Assembly: GCA_013336165.1 (NCBI GenBank)
Contig: JAAXUF010000002.1
Coordinates: forward strand, 124,001 to 188,000
Direction of reading: 5' to 3'
DNA length: 64,000 nucleotides
Source: Coriobacteriia bacterium
GTDB lineage: Bacteria; Actinomycetota; Coriobacteriia; Anaerosomatales; JAAXUF01
In this document: piece by piece, positions 24,994 through 33,091 of the stretch
How the letters are laid out: every line of letters starts with the position of its first letter
Numbering within the stretch: position 1 is the stretch's first letter
Translations under genes and position numbers: made by a program
Notes under the pieces: model-generated
What the model was told of the DNA's origin: nothing
The model's input: only the letters and a program-made list of their open reading frames with translations
The model's database searches: none

Positions 24994-26019
24994 TCATCCT
25001 CCGATCTGCGACATGCGGCGCACGGTGCCGCGCTGCTGGTGATGGCCTTCAGGCTTGCGCATAAGCGCCTCGCGAACGAGCGCTCGCACGTCCTCGGCGG
25101 TTCCGGTGCGCAGGACCGTACGCGCATCAAGTTCCTCGTCGGAGAACAGGCACATGCGCAGGCGCCCGTCGGCAGTGAGGCGCAGGCGGTTGCATGCGGC
25201 GCAGAAGTGGTGCGACAGTGGCGAAATTACGCCGATGCGACCCAGCGCACCCGGGAACGTGTAGTACGCCGCCGGGCCCCAACCGGATGGTCCTGCGTCG
25301 CGAGCAAGCGGCGTCAGTTCGCCGAGACCCGCGGCCAACCCCTCGGCGGCAAGGCGCGCGACGAGCTCGTCACTTGGGACGCTGTCCTCCTCGGTCCATC
25401 CTGCACCGGCGTCCGCGCCGCACGGGCCTTCGCCTTCCTCGCGATCGCCCACGGGCATGTACTCGATGAAGCGCACGTGGATCGGCTTCTCCATCGTCAG
25501 CTTCGCGAAGCCGAGCAGATCCTGCTTGAGCCTGCGCACCACAACGACGTTGAGTTTCACCGGATCCATCCCGGCTTCAAACGCCGAATCAACGCCGGCC
25601 ATCACGTCGGTGAGTTCTCCTCCTCGGCTGATCCCCCGAAAGACATCGGCGTCGAGCGAGTCGAGCGAGATGTTGACCCGCGTGAGTCCGGCGGCCACGA
25701 GGTCCTTCGCGTAGCGGGGCAGTAGGATCCCGTTCGTGGTGATCCCAATCGCCTCGATGCCCGGGATCGCGCCAAGCCGACGAACATGCTCGACCAGACC
25801 AGTGCGCACGAGCGGCTCCCCACCCGTCAGACGGATCTTGCTGATGCCTTCGGCGGCCGCGGCCTCCACAAAGCGTTCGATCTCCTCGAACGAGAGAATC
25901 TCATCGTGCGGCAGCGCCGCCACGCCCTTCTCGGGCATGCAATAGACACATCTGAGATTGCATCGGTCTGTGACCGAAATGCGCAGATAGTCAATGTGCC
26001 GTCCGTACGAATCAGGCAC
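24994..26019 (-). CDS. moaA: GTP 3',8-cyclase MoaA
   Basis: The 341-residue radical SAM enzyme starts molybdopterin synthesis from GTP. The SAM cluster is held by Cys20, Cys24 and Cys27 (DRCNLRCVYC); the GTP-side cluster by CAACNRLR and a later cysteine in RMCLF. The C-terminus ends in the two catalytic glycines (MSQIGG). I chose GTG at 26019 because GGAGG lies eight bases upstream, which also gives a normal N-terminus (VPDSYGRHIDYLRIS). The start overlaps the end of mobB. Confidence 0.93.
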   Translation of the reverse strand: MPDSYGRHIDYLRISVTDRCNLRCVYCMPEKGVAALPHDEILSFEEIERFVEAAAAEGISKIRLTGGEPLVRTGLVEHVRRLGAIPGIEAIGITTNGILLPRYAKDLVAAGLTRVNISLDSLDADVFRGISRGGELTDVMAGVDSAFEAGMDPVKLNVVVVRRLKQDLLGFAKLTMEKPIHVRFIEYMPVGDREEGEGPCGADAGAGWTEEDSVPSDELVARLAAEGLAAGLGELTPLARDAGPSGWGPAAYYTFPGALGRIGVISPLSHHFCAACNRLRLTADGRLRMCLFSDEELDARTVLRTGTAEDVRALVREALMRKPEGHHQQRGTVRRMSQIGG

Positions 26020-26599
26020 CTTTGGGACCTCCGTGTTCTTTGTCGTCCGCCGCACTCGCGACAGGCTCTTCAGTGAGTGAACCAGCAAGCAGTGTGCCCT
26101 CGATCAGGTCGACGACTCCCTGTACATCATCGAGCGCGAACACGGGTACGTCGCCCACGTCATGCGCACCGTCGGTCACAAGTGCAAAGAGGTCCTCCGG
26201 CACGCACGTAACGCTATCCGAATGCGCGGTGCGCACGATTTCAATCTGCGCAGCAGCGGGGTTCCTGATGCTCTCGGTGAGGAGAATGTCGATAGCGCCA
26301 TCGGCGACTCGGATCATCTCCTCCAGTGTCCGTTCGCGATCGACCTTGCGCACGACGCCGAGCTTGCCCTCGGAACTGATCATCGACACGACGGCACCGG
26401 CCTGCGCGTGGCGCCACGAGTCCTTACCCGGAATGTCGATCTCGAAGTCGGGAAGGTGGTGGTGTTTGGCCGTGCCCACGCGCCATCCGTGCTCGGCGAG
26501 CTCGCGAATCACGCCTTCGAGAAACGTCGTCTTGCCCGAACCGGAGACCCCGATGAAACAGACCACCGGCACGGAGAACATCGTGTGCTTTTCACTCAT
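26012..26599 (-). CDS. mobB: Molybdopterin-guanine dinucleotide biosynthesis protein MobB
   Basis: This 195-residue P-loop GTPase carries the Walker A motif GVSGSGKTT and the conserved HHHLPDFEID segment that follows the first domain in MobB. It assists MobA in nucleotide attachment or cofactor delivery. The C-terminal 30 residues are acidic and of low complexity. The ATG at 26599 follows GGGAG. It lies between the UPF0066 gene and moaA, which overlaps its last codons. Confidence 0.87.
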   Translation of the reverse strand: MSEKHTMFSVPVVCFIGVSGSGKTTFLEGVIRELAEHGWRVGTAKHHHLPDFEIDIPGKDSWRHAQAGAVVSMISSEGKLGVVRKVDRERTLEEMIRVADGAIDILLTESIRNPAAAQIEIVRTAHSDSVTCVPEDLFALVTDGAHDVGDVPVFALDDVQGVVDLIEGTLLAGSLTEEPVASAADDKEHGGPKGA

Positions 26600-26605
26600 G
26601 GAGAG

Positions 26606-27064
26606 CTACTCCCTTCCTGGGGGCTTCGGCCGGTCCGAACACCCGGCAAACCAGCCTTCGGAGGCTTCCGGAAAGGCGTCGAATCTCGGAATATACGGCT
26701 TGATGTCGAGTAGTGGAGTCCCATCGAGCACGTCGATCATGCCAACTTCAAGCAGAGTACCCTTGCGCGCGAGCAGCGTCACGACTGTGAGCCCTATGTT
26801 GTTCGGCCGAGACGGGAACCGGGTCGCGAACAATCCCTTCGGCTCGTCAGTAAGAAACGGCAAACAGCGAAGGCGTGGCGGTACCGCACGGTCGAACTCG
26901 TAAAGCAGGAACAGGTGACTGAATCCGTCTATGCCGTCCAGCGCCTCCACGTATTCGGGGAACACCTCAACCGTCCCGGCATATTCGGGATGGAAGGCTC
27001 CCTGGATAGGGGCTTCCTCCTTGCACGAAAACGGCGTATGGATGATCCCAATCGGGCTGGTCAC
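26606..27064 (-). CDS. UPF0066/TrmO-like protein
   Basis: The 152-residue protein belongs to the UPF0066 (TsaA/YaeB) family. Diagnostic features are IGIIHTPF at the start, DGIDGFSHLFLLYEF, and RPNNIGLTVVTLL followed by VLDGTPLLDIKPYIPRFD. E. coli TrmO of this family methylates N6-threonylcarbamoyladenosine-37 in tRNA. The short single-domain form is common in molybdenum operons of anaerobes, so it may act on something else here. I chose the GTG at 27064 (GAGGGAG six bases upstream), which overlaps the modC stop (GTGA). Confidence 0.8.
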   Translation of the reverse strand: MTSPIGIIHTPFSCKEEAPIQGAFHPEYAGTVEVFPEYVEALDGIDGFSHLFLLYEFDRAVPPRLRCLPFLTDEPKGLFATRFPSRPNNIGLTVVTLLARKGTLLEVGMIDVLDGTPLLDIKPYIPRFDAFPEASEGWFAGCSDRPKPPGRE

Positions 27065-27849
27065 GATAGACTCCCTCGTGCTGGCAGTACGCACTCCCCC
27101 GGCGTCTCGGCACTGCGAAAGATGTCAGGCGGCAACTCCGTAGCGTGCAGCAGGCGGCCGATCTCCGGGGTGCACGGATTGTTGATGATCTCCTGAGGAG
27201 TGCCAACCTGAACCGTGCCGGTACCCGAGTAGACGACCAGCGTGTGTGCGAGAGTGCACGCCTCGTAGAGGTCGTGCGTGACCAGGATGACCGGGACGCC
27301 AAGATCTCTCTGGATCGTTCGCAGCAGCTTGCGTATCTCAAGCCGAATCGGCAGATCGAGCGCCGAGAGCGGCTCGTCGAAGAGCAGCATGCGCGGACGC
27401 GGGGCGAGTGCGCGTGCGAGTGCGGCGCGCTGCTTCTGTCCACCGGAGAGCTGGCCCGGGCGCTTGTCGGCGAGTTCGGAGATGTAGAGGCTCGCGAGGA
27501 GCTCTGCGACACGTTCGTCGCGCTCGGCGCCGCGCACGCCCTTGAGCGCGTACTCGATGTTGCCTCGGACGGTCATGTGAGGGAACAGATCGCCGTGCTG
27601 CGAAACGTAGCCCATGCGTCGTTTTTGCGGAGGTACGAAGATGCCGGCTCGCGTGTCGACGAGCGTCTCGCCGCCAACAACGACACGCCCTTCATCGGGC
27701 CGCATCGTGCCGGCGATCATCGAAAGCGTAAGCGACTTACCCGCGCCCGAGTAGCCGAACAGCACGACGAAGCCGGCCTCAATCTCCCATTCAACGTCCA
27801 AGTCGAATCCCGGGAACTGCCTGCGCAACTCGACGCTAATGGTCGTCAC
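27061..27849 (-). CDS. modC: Molybdate ABC transporter ATPase ModC
   Basis: The 262-residue ATPase has Walker A GYSGAGKS, signature LSGGQKQR and Walker B LLFDEPLSALD, followed by VTHDLYEA. It pairs with ModB and ModA upstream. The typical C-terminal molybdate-binding MOP domain of E. coli ModC is absent; the protein ends soon after the ATPase domain, so feedback regulation in the ATPase is unlikely. The GTG at 27849 overlaps the modB stop (GTGA). It is the third gene of the mod-moa operon. Confidence 0.88.
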   Translation of the reverse strand: MTTISVELRRQFPGFDLDVEWEIEAGFVVLFGYSGAGKSLTLSMIAGTMRPDEGRVVVGGETLVDTRAGIFVPPQKRRMGYVSQHGDLFPHMTVRGNIEYALKGVRGAERDERVAELLASLYISELADKRPGQLSGGQKQRAALARALAPRPRMLLFDEPLSALDLPIRLEIRKLLRTIQRDLGVPVILVTHDLYEACTLAHTLVVYSGTGTVQVGTPQEIINNPCTPEIGRLLHATELPPDIFRSAETPGECVLPARGSLS

Positions 27850-28526
27850 TTCGTCACCACCCGCGTGAGCCTGTTGGCAACCAGAAGGAATCCGGCCGAG
27901 ACCCCAGTGAACAGCAGCACAAGCGTAGTCGCCGTCTCCCAACTACCGCCGATGACGGCGTTGTAGATCTCGAGCGCCATCGTGTTTGTGCGCCCGGGGA
28001 TATTCCCGGCGACCATGATGGTCGCTCCAAACTCGCCGAGTCCGCGTGCGAACGCCAGTGCGAGGCCGGCGATGATGCCGCGCGAAGCGAGCGGCAGCAC
28101 GACATAGACCGCAGTCTCCAGTTCGGAGCGGCCCAAGATACGCGATGCGTCCGAGTGTGCCCGATCCACCGCCGAGATTGCCGAACGTGCCGTGGTAATG
28201 CCGAGCGGCAGCGCGACGGCGAACGAAGCCAACACCGCAGCCTGCCACGTGAACGTGAGCCCCACCGCCGTGCCCGTCAGCGCCTTGGTGACCTTGCCGA
28301 GCACTCCCGCCCTGCCGATAAGCAGCAGGAGGTAGTAACCCGTCACCACCGGTGGCAGCACCATCGGCAGCATGAGGAACGTCTCAAGGAACCCCTTGCC
28401 GCGGAACTCCTTGGTCGCAAGCTGGTAGGCCAGTGGAATCCCGATGGCCGCGACCCCGAGGGTTGCCAGAAGCGCGACCTGAAACGACAGGCGCATCGGG
28501 AACACTATGTCGGCTGCGACGTCCAC
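27846..28526 (-). CDS. modB: Molybdate ABC transporter permease ModB
   Basis: The 226-residue permease has about five membrane helices and the ABC permease loop near LARGLGEFGATIMVAGNIPG, which is the signature of the molybdate/sulfate permease family. LMLPMVLPPVVTGYYLL is a further family mark. The GTG at 28526 has GGAGG immediately upstream (4-base spacing); an ATG ten codons later is an alternative. It is coupled to modC by a 4-base overlap. Confidence 0.9.
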   Translation of the reverse strand: MDVAADIVFPMRLSFQVALLATLGVAAIGIPLAYQLATKEFRGKGFLETFLMLPMVLPPVVTGYYLLLLIGRAGVLGKVTKALTGTAVGLTFTWQAAVLASFAVALPLGITTARSAISAVDRAHSDASRILGRSELETAVYVVLPLASRGIIAGLALAFARGLGEFGATIMVAGNIPGRTNTMALEIYNAVIGGSWETATTLVLLFTGVSAGFLLVANRLTRVVTK

Positions 28527-28599
28527 GGGCCTCCTTCAACATACGGACTTGAGCGCCACGGCCCACCCCACACGAGGCGGGCCGTAGCGTAGCGCTTCT

Positions 28600-29439
28600 C
28601 TACTTGGACAACTGCTTGAACCCTGCGTCCACCAACGCCTGCTGAAACTCTGCCGAGTTCAGGTACTTGACGTACGCGGCGGCCTCGGCGGCATGCGTAC
28701 TCGCCTTGATGGGAGCTGCGAAGTACTTGATCGGCTTGATCTGGTTCGAGGGTACAGTGTATGCGACCTCAAGATCGGTACGCGCCTTCGCATCGCTGGC
28801 ATAACCGATACCAGCATCAACTTCACCGCGCGCCACGTAGTCGTCCGTCTGAGCGGCGTTCTGCGCAAATACGAACTTCGGCTTCAGCGAATCCCACAAG
28901 CCGAGACCGGTCAACCACTCCTGGGCCTTGACGCCGTGTGGCGCAACCGCGGGATCCCCAGTGGTAAGACGGGTCGCCTTCGCCAGGTCGGCTGCTCCGT
29001 GGATGCCCTTCGGGTTTCCCTTCGGAACCATGATCACCAAGTCATTCCCGGCAAACGCCACGGTACTCTCGACAGAGATCAGGTTCCCCTTCACGAGGGC
29101 GTCGATTTGCGTACTGGCTGCCGAGAGAAACACGTCGGTCGGCGAGCCGCCTTCGATCTGCTTCTGGAGTACACCAGAAGCGCCGAAGTTAAGAACCAGT
29201 TTCACGTTGTTGGCCTTCTCATAAGCCGGCGCCGTCTTTTCGATCAGCGCTTGGAGCGAGGAAGCAGCAGATATGCTGAGCTCGACGGGCGGAGTGCTGT
29301 TCGCCGTGGAACTGCCGGATGTCGCGGACTTCGTACCGCATCCGGCCAGAAGAACAAGAGCAAACACGACTGTAGCAGCAAGCAACGCACGCACTGCACG
29401 CGCAATGAGCACAGAACCTGCTTTGGCAGAATCGTTCAT
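28600..29439 (-). CDS. modA: Molybdate-binding lipoprotein ModA
   Basis: The 279-residue protein has a signal peptide and lipobox LAGC, then a two-lobe periplasmic-binding fold. The molybdate-contact motifs are visible as SAASSLQ near the start of the mature part and ASGVLQKQIEGGSPTDVFLSA; the later AVAPHGVKAQEW and VDAGIGYASDA stretches are also typical of ModA. The ATG at 29439 follows AAAGGG. It opens the mod-moa-moe operon and lies downstream of RNA element A, about 260 bases away. Confidence 0.9.
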   Translation of the reverse strand: MNDSAKAGSVLIARAVRALLAATVVFALVLLAGCGTKSATSGSSTANSTPPVELSISAASSLQALIEKTAPAYEKANNVKLVLNFGASGVLQKQIEGGSPTDVFLSAASTQIDALVKGNLISVESTVAFAGNDLVIMVPKGNPKGIHGAADLAKATRLTTGDPAVAPHGVKAQEWLTGLGLWDSLKPKFVFAQNAAQTDDYVARGEVDAGIGYASDAKARTDLEVAYTVPSNQIKPIKYFAAPIKASTHAAEAAAYVKYLNSAEFQQALVDAGFKQLSK

Positions 29440-29635
29440 CAGATAAGACCCTTTCGATCTTCCCCCAGCTTTCAGAGGAAACGGCACCTTCGTCTCAAAT
29501 TAATCGATTGGCGTACCGGCAATCGCTGGCAGCGTGCACGGCCGACTAGTATGCCGATCGACTCACTGCATGCGCAAAGCACGCCGAGAGGGGCATAGCC
29601 GATACGCGGTTGAGGGTTTCGCTCGCGAACCGCGA

Positions 29636-29695
29636 CTAAGGCGACGGTATGTGCGAGCGTGCAGAAGGCGGGAAGCCGCCTTTGACCTGACGCAT
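29636..29695 (-). CDS. Possible 19-residue leader peptide after RNA element A
   Basis: An ATG at 29695 lies six bases after the GGAAAGGAG that ends RNA element A. It opens a 19-codon frame (MRQVKGGFPPSARSHIPSP) ending in TAG at 29636-29638. The first codons cover a 7-bp GC-rich stem-loop (29665-29682). Elements B and D also carry a short frame at this point, which supports a leader role; the peptide itself shows no motif. It does not overlap modA. Confidence 0.35.
   Translation of the reverse strand: MRQVKGGFPPSARSHIPSP
29665..29682 (-). terminator. Hairpin downstream of RNA element A
   Basis: AAGGCGG and CCGCCTT form a 7-bp stem with loop CTTC on the minus strand, 20 bases after element A. 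The other copies have a terminator hairpin at the same place, but this one lacks a T-run, so it may act as an attenuator of translation instead. Confidence 0.4.
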
Positions 29696-29701
29696 GTGAG
29701 G

Positions 29702-29815
29702 CTCCTTTCCGTAGCGGGAGGTCGAGGCGTTTCCACCTTGGCCCTTTGCCCTTGCGGGCTGGCCTGCCACCCGTGGACGCATTGCGTCGTTAGGGAGACA
29801 GACTCGGAGACGCCG
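29702..29815 (-). ncRNA. RNA element A, candidate Moco-family riboswitch before modABC-moa
   Basis: On the minus strand the element opens with CTCCGAG, has a hairpin GCCC-GCAA-GGGC, then a stem capped by a GGAAACGC loop, CGACCTCCCG and a final GGAAAGGAG. The same order is found in three other copies in this window. It lies upstream of the operon for molybdate uptake and molybdopterin synthesis, the classic place for the molybdenum-cofactor riboswitch (RF01055). I assign the family by its core, position and operon; the covariance model was not run. Confidence 0.7.
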
Positions 29816-29868
29816 TATTTGGCGTTGGAGACACAGTACTGCCGCAGAGGGCTACTCGGCAAGACGCA

Positions 29869-29925
29869 GTCGCCCCCCTGGTCGAGTGATGCCATTCAAA
29901 TGGCACATTCGGCAAGGGGGGCGAC
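29869..29925. repeat. Large inverted repeat between ech operon and element A
   Basis: GTCGCCCCCCT (29869-29879) pairs with AGGGGGGCGAC (29915-29925), an 11-bp stem; inside it TGCCATT (29890-29896) pairs with AATGGCA (29899-29905). The two-tier hairpin lies 14 bases after the echF stop codon. It may end the ech transcript, but no T-run follows on the minus strand. Confidence 0.55.
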
Positions 29926-29938
29926 GAAGCTCTCGGTC

Positions 29939-30289
29939 CTAAGAGGCCGCTTCTGCCTTGGTCACCGTCAGCGTCGACTTGCTCGTTGCCGGAGCGGTGT
30001 AGGTATTGACCATCGTGAGGCACTGTTTGGGGCACGCGATCACGCAAGCATTGCACTGTACACACCGAAACGGATCGATGGTCCAACTCTTGGCCGGCTT
30101 GTCCACGACGATCGCTTGGGACGGGCACTTCTTCTCGCAGATGCTACACAGAATGCAGGTCTCTATGTCGTTCTCGACATGTCCCTTGGTTCGCTCGAAG
30201 TACACGGGCGGCACCACCGGATACATGGCCGTGGCAGGCTTGCCGAGCAGGCTTCTCATCGTCATGCGTCCGAGCTTGAACGATCCCAT
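29939..30289 (-). CDS. echF: Ech hydrogenase ferredoxin-like subunit EchF
   Basis: The 116-residue polyferredoxin subunit carries two 4Fe-4S motifs, CILCSICEKKC and CVQCNACVIAC, each followed by a distal proline-cysteine arrangement. In Ech-type complexes it passes electrons from soluble ferredoxin to the small subunit. The C-terminal tail is rich in Ala, Thr and Ser. GGGAG precedes the ATG at 30289. It is the last gene of the ech operon. Confidence 0.88.
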   Translation of the reverse strand: MGSFKLGRMTMRSLLGKPATAMYPVVPPVYFERTKGHVENDIETCILCSICEKKCPSQAIVVDKPAKSWTIDPFRCVQCNACVIACPKQCLTMVNTYTAPATSKSTLTVTKAEAAS

Positions 30290-30299
30290 GAGTCTCTCC

Positions 30300-31388
30300 C
30301 TACCTTTCTGTGCAGCTTATGCACGGATCGATGGTGAGCACGATCATGGGCACGTCGGCGAGCTGACATCCGGCAAGCGCGGTGACCATGCCAGGGATGT
30401 TGATGCTGGTGGGGGTCCTGACCCTGAATCTGTCCAAGAACTTGGTCCCGTTGCCTTTGGCATAGTAGAAAGCCTCGCCGCGCGGCTGCTCCAACCTGCT
30501 CACAACCTGGCTTCCGGCCGCGGGAGCACCCTTGACAGCAACCGCAATCTCTCCGGCTGGAATCTTCGCGACAAGCTCCTTGATGATCTCGATAGAGGCT
30601 AGGACCTCCTTCACGCGCACTTCACATCTGGCGTAGGAGTCGCCGGCGGGCGAAGTGACCGGGACGAAGTTCGCCAGATCAGCATAGCCGCCGTAGCCGA
30701 TGGAGCGGATGTCGTAGGGAAGCCCCGAGGCACGTCCGAACGGCCCTACGGCGGAGAGGTCGTAGGCCTGCTCTTTCGTGAGCACGCCCACACCCACGAG
30801 ACGGTTATTGACCGAAGTGTCCTTAAGGAAAGCACCCGAGAGCTCCGCGTATTCCGAGGCGAGACCGTCAAGGACGGCCACGATGCCGGACAGCTCGGAG
30901 TTCTCGATGTCGTGCACCACGCCGCCCACCGTGCACGCCGAGAAGATGACGCGCCCTCCGGTGGTCTTTTCGAAGATATCGAGCACCCTCTCACGCAGGC
31001 GCCACGTGTGCATGAAGAGACTCTCGTAGCCAAACCCGTCGGCCACAAGCCCGAGCCACAACAAGTGGCTGTGAATACGCGAGAGTTCATGCCAGATGAC
31101 TCTCAAGTACTCGGCGCGTTTGGGGATCTCGACGTCCATGAGAGCTTCGATGGTCTGAGCGTATCCCAGCGAGTGCCCAAAAGAGCATATGCCGCAGATA
31201 CGTTCGGCGACATACATGAACTGGTTGTAGTCGCGCTTCTCAACGAGCTTCTCGAGTCCCCGGTGTACGAAGCCGATTTGGGGAATCGCAGCCACGACGA
31301 TCTCGTCTTCAAGCACGAGGTCGAGATGCACGGGTTCGGGAAGCACCGGGTGCTGCGGTCCGAATGGGATGATTGTTCTCTTTCCCAC
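30300..31388 (-). CDS. echE: Ech hydrogenase large subunit EchE
   Basis: The 362-residue NiFe subunit has both nickel-binding motifs: ERICGICSFGHS near residue 65 and DPCISCTER at the very end. The protein stops three residues after the last cysteine, so there is no C-terminal extension for a maturation protease, as in other Ech and CooH enzymes. It forms the catalytic site for proton reduction or H2 oxidation with ferredoxin. The GTG at 31388 follows AAGGAGG. Gene order and size match group 4 hydrogenases. Confidence 0.93.
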   Translation of the reverse strand: MGKRTIIPFGPQHPVLPEPVHLDLVLEDEIVVAAIPQIGFVHRGLEKLVEKRDYNQFMYVAERICGICSFGHSLGYAQTIEALMDVEIPKRAEYLRVIWHELSRIHSHLLWLGLVADGFGYESLFMHTWRLRERVLDIFEKTTGGRVIFSACTVGGVVHDIENSELSGIVAVLDGLASEYAELSGAFLKDTSVNNRLVGVGVLTKEQAYDLSAVGPFGRASGLPYDIRSIGYGGYADLANFVPVTSPAGDSYARCEVRVKEVLASIEIIKELVAKIPAGEIAVAVKGAPAAGSQVVSRLEQPRGEAFYYAKGNGTKFLDRFRVRTPTSINIPGMVTALAGCQLADVPMIVLTIDPCISCTER

Positions 31389-31389
31389 G

Positions 31390-31770
31390 CTACTTGCCCT
31401 CCTTTCCTTGTTCCTGTGCGGAGGTGTCGCTTGTCATCGGCGTGGGGGTGGTCACGTGATAGAACTTGCCTTTGAAGTCGACCGATATGTCCGATACCTC
31501 GATGCCGAACAGATCGTGCATCTCGTTTTCGAAAACGAAGGAGGCGCCGAAAACACCGCTGATGCTCCTGATTCCGACTCCATCAGGCAGGTTGATGCGA
31601 ATATTCTCGAGTACGAGATCCTTGTCGAAGGAGTACGTGAGCTCAAACCCGTTCTCGACCCGTGCCGCGAAGCACTGCACGAAGCGGTATCCCGCGCTCT
31701 TGAACACTTCGGCAGTCGGCACGAGTTCATCTGACTCTATAGTCCGAAAGTTCTGAGGTTCGATCCTCAT
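31390..31770 (-). CDS. echD: Ech hydrogenase subunit EchD (NuoC-like)
   Basis: The 126-residue protein resembles the NuoC/30 kDa subunit of complex I. The family mark is the stretch SISGVFGASFVFENEMHDLFGIE, in which ENEMHDLFG is the conserved core. It stabilises the catalytic module. The ATG at 31770 shares one base with the echC stop (TGATG). The tail after the domain is short and polar. Confidence 0.87.
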   Translation of the reverse strand: MRIEPQNFRTIESDELVPTAEVFKSAGYRFVQCFAARVENGFELTYSFDKDLVLENIRINLPDGVGIRSISGVFGASFVFENEMHDLFGIEVSDISVDFKGKFYHVTTPTPMTSDTSAQEQGKEGK

Positions 31771-32216
31771 CAACTCGCCTCCTTCTTGCTCTGGGCAAAC
31801 GCAGCGCTCTTGGCGTCGAGGACTCCGAGAGCGGTCACAACTCCGTCGATGATGGCCTGCGGGCGCGCGGCACACCCTGGTACGTAGACGTCCACGGGGA
31901 TAGCGGAATCCACTCCGCCGTAGGTGTTGTAGCACTCGCGGAACACTCCACCGGAAGTCGCGCAGATGCCGATGGCGACAACGACCTTGGGTTCGAGCAT
32001 CTGGTCGTAGATCTGACGGATGACGGGGAGGTTCTGTTCGTTCACGCTGCCGGTGACAAGGAAGATGTCGGCGTGCTTGGGATTGCCCGAGTTGATGATG
32101 CCGAATCTCTCGACATCATAAAGCGGGGTCAGGCACGCCAAGACCTCAATGTCGCATCCGTTGCAGCTGGTGGCGGCGTAATGGATGATCCACGGTGACT
32201 TGGTGGCAAAAGACAC
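31770..32216 (-). CDS. echC: Ech hydrogenase small subunit EchC
   Basis: The 148-residue small subunit (NuoB-like) binds the proximal 4Fe-4S cluster, visible as TSCNGCDIEV, GICATSGG and VPGCAARPQ, four conserved cysteines. I chose GTG at 32216 because AGGGAGG lies six bases before it; TTG at 32222 would place the site against the start codon. The gene is followed without a gap by echD. Confidence 0.9.
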   Translation of the reverse strand: MSFATKSPWIIHYAATSCNGCDIEVLACLTPLYDVERFGIINSGNPKHADIFLVTGSVNEQNLPVIRQIYDQMLEPKVVVAIGICATSGGVFRECYNTYGGVDSAIPVDVYVPGCAARPQAIIDGVVTALGVLDAKSAAFAQSKKEAS

Positions 32217-32231
32217 TTTCAACCTCCCTTA

Positions 32232-33089
32232 TTATATGTAGAAGACGATCAGGTTTACGAACCCGAGCACGAGCGCCACGAGCCAAGCCGACTCGAACAT
32301 CGCGGACCACTTGACGCGTGCGAAGTTGTTGTCGATGAGGATCTCGAGGAAGTAGATCACTGCGGCTACGACGATGGCCAAAGCGATGCTTGCGCCGCTT
32401 CCCGTGACGAAGAAGAGCGCAACCCACCCCAGAAAGAAGATGTTCTCGTACCAGTGGGTGACTTCGACCATGGCTAGCGTCCGTCCGCTCATCTCGGTCG
32501 TGATTCCCTTGACGAGCTCCTGATGAGCGTGATGCGAAGTCGACAGGTCGAAGGGCGACTTCCTGAGCTTGATCGTGAGTACGTAGACGAATCCTAGGAA
32601 CACCAGCGGCAGAGAGAAGATCATCGGCGAACCCGTAGTGGCTATCGCCGAGACGTCGAACGATCCGCTCGCCAGATAGAACCCGATGGCCACGAGCAGC
32701 ACCATCGGCTCATAGGCCATGACCTGGAGCATCTCGCGCGCGGCTCCGGCCTCCGCATACGGAGAACGGGTCGAATATCCCGCGATGATGAAGAAGAGGC
32801 TTGAAAGCGTCAGCACGAAGATGCAGAGCAGGAAGTTTCCGCCGGAGAAGAAGATGGCGCCGGCAATGATCGCGAACATGAGGTACATCGCGACGTAGAC
32901 GCCTTGGACCGCATTCACGCTTCGGTCGTCCTTCTCGATGAGCTTTCTCACGTCGTAGTACGGCTGCAGGATGGGAGGCCCGACCCTGCCCTGCATGCGG
33001 GCGGTGATGCGGCGGTCGATTCCGGCGAGCAGGGCGCCCGCCACGGGCGCGAAGATGACGAATCCGAGGAATCCGATGACTGAAGCCAC
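32232..33089 (-). CDS. echB: Ech hydrogenase membrane subunit EchB (NuoH-like)
   Basis: The 285-residue membrane protein corresponds to NuoH of complex I, which anchors the catalytic arm and forms the entry to the proton path. The conserved loop MQGRVGPPILQPYYDVRKL is visible near residue 32, as are AGYSTRSPYAEAGAAREMLQ and KLRKSPFDLSTSHHAHQE, with acidic residues typical of the quinone/proton pocket. About eight helices. The GTG at 33089 follows GGGAGT. Confidence 0.92.
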   Translation of the reverse strand: MASVIGFLGFVIFAPVAGALLAGIDRRITARMQGRVGPPILQPYYDVRKLIEKDDRSVNAVQGVYVAMYLMFAIIAGAIFFSGGNFLLCIFVLTLSSLFFIIAGYSTRSPYAEAGAAREMLQVMAYEPMVLLVAIGFYLASGSFDVSAIATTGSPMIFSLPLVFLGFVYVLTIKLRKSPFDLSTSHHAHQELVKGITTEMSGRTLAMVEVTHWYENIFFLGWVALFFVTGSGASIALAIVVAAVIYFLEILIDNNFARVKWSAMFESAWLVALVLGFVNLIVFYI

Positions 33090-33091
33090 GG

